Source: Tabrizicola aquatica (GTDB lineage Bacteria > Pseudomonadota > Alphaproteobacteria > Rhodobacterales > Rhodobacteraceae). From it: a stretch of DNA of 64,000 bases. The DNA lies in the NCBI RefSeq assembly GCF_002900975.1, contig NZ_PJON01000001.1:496001-560000 (forward strand), given 5' to 3'. Each line of letters opens with the position of its first letter. Position 1 is the stretch's first letter. The translations under genes were made by a program, and so were the position numbers. The notes beneath the pieces were generated by a model. It did not search any database. It saw only the letters and a program-made list of their open reading frames with translations, and was not told the origin of the DNA. Positions 62,944 to 64,000 of this stretch are shown here, piece after piece.

Positions 62944-64000
62944 TTGCGTACAGATCGTTTCTCCGGCGCCTCTGAAGATGATCAGAGGCATCCGTTCCAG
63001 CGTGATCATGATAGGATACTTTACTCATCCTATTTTCATCGCCTAGCGGGCGTCACGCAAATTGTTCGAGCGGGGGAAGAGGATAGCTTCCATACAAGGC
63101 AACAGCATACTCACAAGGTTGCTCAAATTGGACGGCGGCTAGCGCAGAACCTTGTACGGAAGGCAACGAGCAATGGAATTGCATGTCCCAACATTGATCC
63201 CGAAGTTGTAGCTGCGGCAAGCCTTGCTCACGATCTAGGACACCCTCCATTTGGACACAAGGGAGAGTACACTCTCAACAGGATGCTCCAAGACCAAGGT
63301 GAAGAGGGTTACGAGGGGAATGCTCAGACATTCCGGATCATAACCAAACTGGCAGTGAGATTTGATGATCGGCCAGGCCTTGATCTTACAAGGGCTGTCT
63401 CCTGCGCGGTTCTAAAGTACCCGTGGCTGCGGGATGAAGGTAGTCGTGACAAGTCAAAGAAATGGTCGGCGTATAGGAGTGAAGCGCAGGAGTTCAATTG
63501 GGCTCGCGCGGGACAGCCTACGGACAGACAATCGCTCGAAGCCGAACTGATGGACTGGTCGGACGACATTGCCTATTCCGTGCACGACCTTGAGGACTTC
63601 CATCGTTGTAATCTTATTCCCTGGCATAAGGTACTTAACGACTCCGAAGAAAGAGAAAGAATCATTTCCCAAACTATTTCTAAGTGGCACGAAAAGCCCG
63701 AGAACGCCCCACAGTTGCTATCCGATGCATTTGAGAGTCTTAAGGAGCAGCTCGCTTTATACGGAGAGGTGCTTCAGGAAAGGTACGACGGCAGTTACGC
63801 CTTGCGGCTTGGTCTGCGTCAGATGACGTCGGCTCTAGTCGGCAACTTCATCTTACAAACTGATTTGCTCTCGCCACCAAAAATTTACGTTCCGCCTGAA
63901 ACGCGGCACTCCGTTCTGCTGCTCAAGACAATGGCACGCGACTACATAATTGCAAACCCAGCACTTGCTGCGCAGCAAAAAGGACAAGAGCGTATAATTC
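62944..64000 (+). CDS. Second dGTPase/HD-domain dNTP triphosphohydrolase (3' end outside window)
   Basis: The frame is open from 62923 to the window edge. The only start before the conserved part is TTG at 62944, with TAAGG about 8 bases upstream. It encodes at least 352 residues. dGTPase landmarks are RHPFQRDHDRILYSSYFHRL (about 15-34), His55 in TRQQHTHKVAQIGRRLAQ, the HD pair His96-Asp97 in LAHDLGHPPFGHKGEYTLN, and DWSDDIAYSVHDLED. It is only distantly like the housekeeping dgt at 36953 and has much lower GC. dGTPases of this broad kind can protect bacteria from phage by draining dNTPs; defence is an inference. Confidence 0.85.
   Translation, partial: MRTDRFSGASEDDQRHPFQRDHDRILYSSYFHRLAGVTQIVRAGEEDSFHTRQQHTHKVAQIGRRLAQNLVRKATSNGIACPNIDPEVVAAASLAHDLGHPPFGHKGEYTLNRMLQDQGEEGYEGNAQTFRIITKLAVRFDDRPGLDLTRAVSCAVLKYPWLRDEGSRDKSKKWSAYRSEAQEFNWARAGQPTDRQSLEAELMDWSDDIAYSVHDLEDFHRCNLIPWHKVLNDSEERERIISQTISKWHEKPENAPQLLSDAFESLKEQLALYGEVLQERYDGSYALRLGLRQMTSALVGNFILQTDLLSPPKIYVPPETRHSVLLLKTMARDYIIANPALAAQQKGQERII

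Overview
The window is a GC-rich chromosomal segment of an alphaproteobacterium, almost certainly a member of the Rhodobacteraceae/Paracoccaceae (Rhodobacter-like). The reasons are the TakP-type Tat-exported keto-acid TRAP protein, the Usg, Bpt and DUF2852 proteins, a single-cysteine DksA, the edd/eda pair and the style of the intergenic palindromes. The species cannot be named from sequence alone. From about 62.5 kb the base composition drops visibly and the coding style changes. The last 1.5 kb looks like the edge of an acquired accessory region.

Layout. 0-7 kb: 5' part of gyrA, usg, a lysine 2,3-aminomutase-family radical SAM gene, an arginase gene preceded by three 108-109 bp tandem repeats, the cytochrome c maturation pair ccmF-ccmH and an enoyl-CoA hydratase. 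7-11 kb: ilvB-(GT87 membrane glycosyltransferase)-ilvH, preceded by an attenuator with a leader peptide containing Ile-Leu-Val-Ile-Val. 11-17 kb: a glutathione transferase, a Ca/Na antiporter and a TRAP transporter whose binding protein converges on its own permease genes. 17-23 kb: bpt, a DUF2852 gene with a double operator, a putative copper-sensing leader ORF plus a 39-residue Cys-rich secreted peptide, and glnE. 22.7-25.5 kb: the Entner-Doudoroff genes eda and edd with a LacI-type operator. 25.7-31 kb: an RlmI-like methyltransferase, a PIN-domain gene bracketed by REP palindromes, a flavin monooxygenase and dksA. 29-35 kb: a MoxR ATPase/VWA/metalloprotease membrane cluster. 35-40 kb: xthA, erpA, dgt, dsbB, ypfJ and tRNA-Leu(CAA). 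40-45 kb: two Hint-domain proteins, one on an RTX calcium-binding scaffold. 45-56.5 kb: a dimethylglycine/sarcosine-dehydrogenase-type enzyme, a six-component branched-chain-type ABC transporter operon with two extra secreted proteins, a PQQ-type sugar dehydrogenase and a GbdR-like regulator. 56.6-62.4 kb: DAHP synthase, yicC-gmk, a gamma carbonic anhydrase-like protein and phoR. 62.4-64 kb: accessory DNA with a second, divergent dGTPase-type gene running off the edge.

Genes that work together: ilvB and ilvH form acetolactate synthase under one attenuator. edd and eda form the Entner-Doudoroff branch. takP/takQ/takM form one TRAP uptake system. MoxR and the VWA protein form an ATPase/adaptor pair. 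The dehydrogenase, ABC transporter and GATase-AraC regulator at 45-56 kb plausibly form a methylated-glycine uptake and demethylation module (inference).

The most interesting signals are non-coding or tiny: (i) a composite element seen three times, a 15-bp palindrome followed by exactly 42 bp and then a TTTACG-N5-TTAA-like motif; (ii) six GTAG-type REP palindromes that supply stop codons and in one case encode part of the CcmH signal peptide; (iii) the ilv leader peptide; (iv) the CutF-like ORF plus Cys-rich micro-protein; (v) the second dGTPase in foreign DNA.
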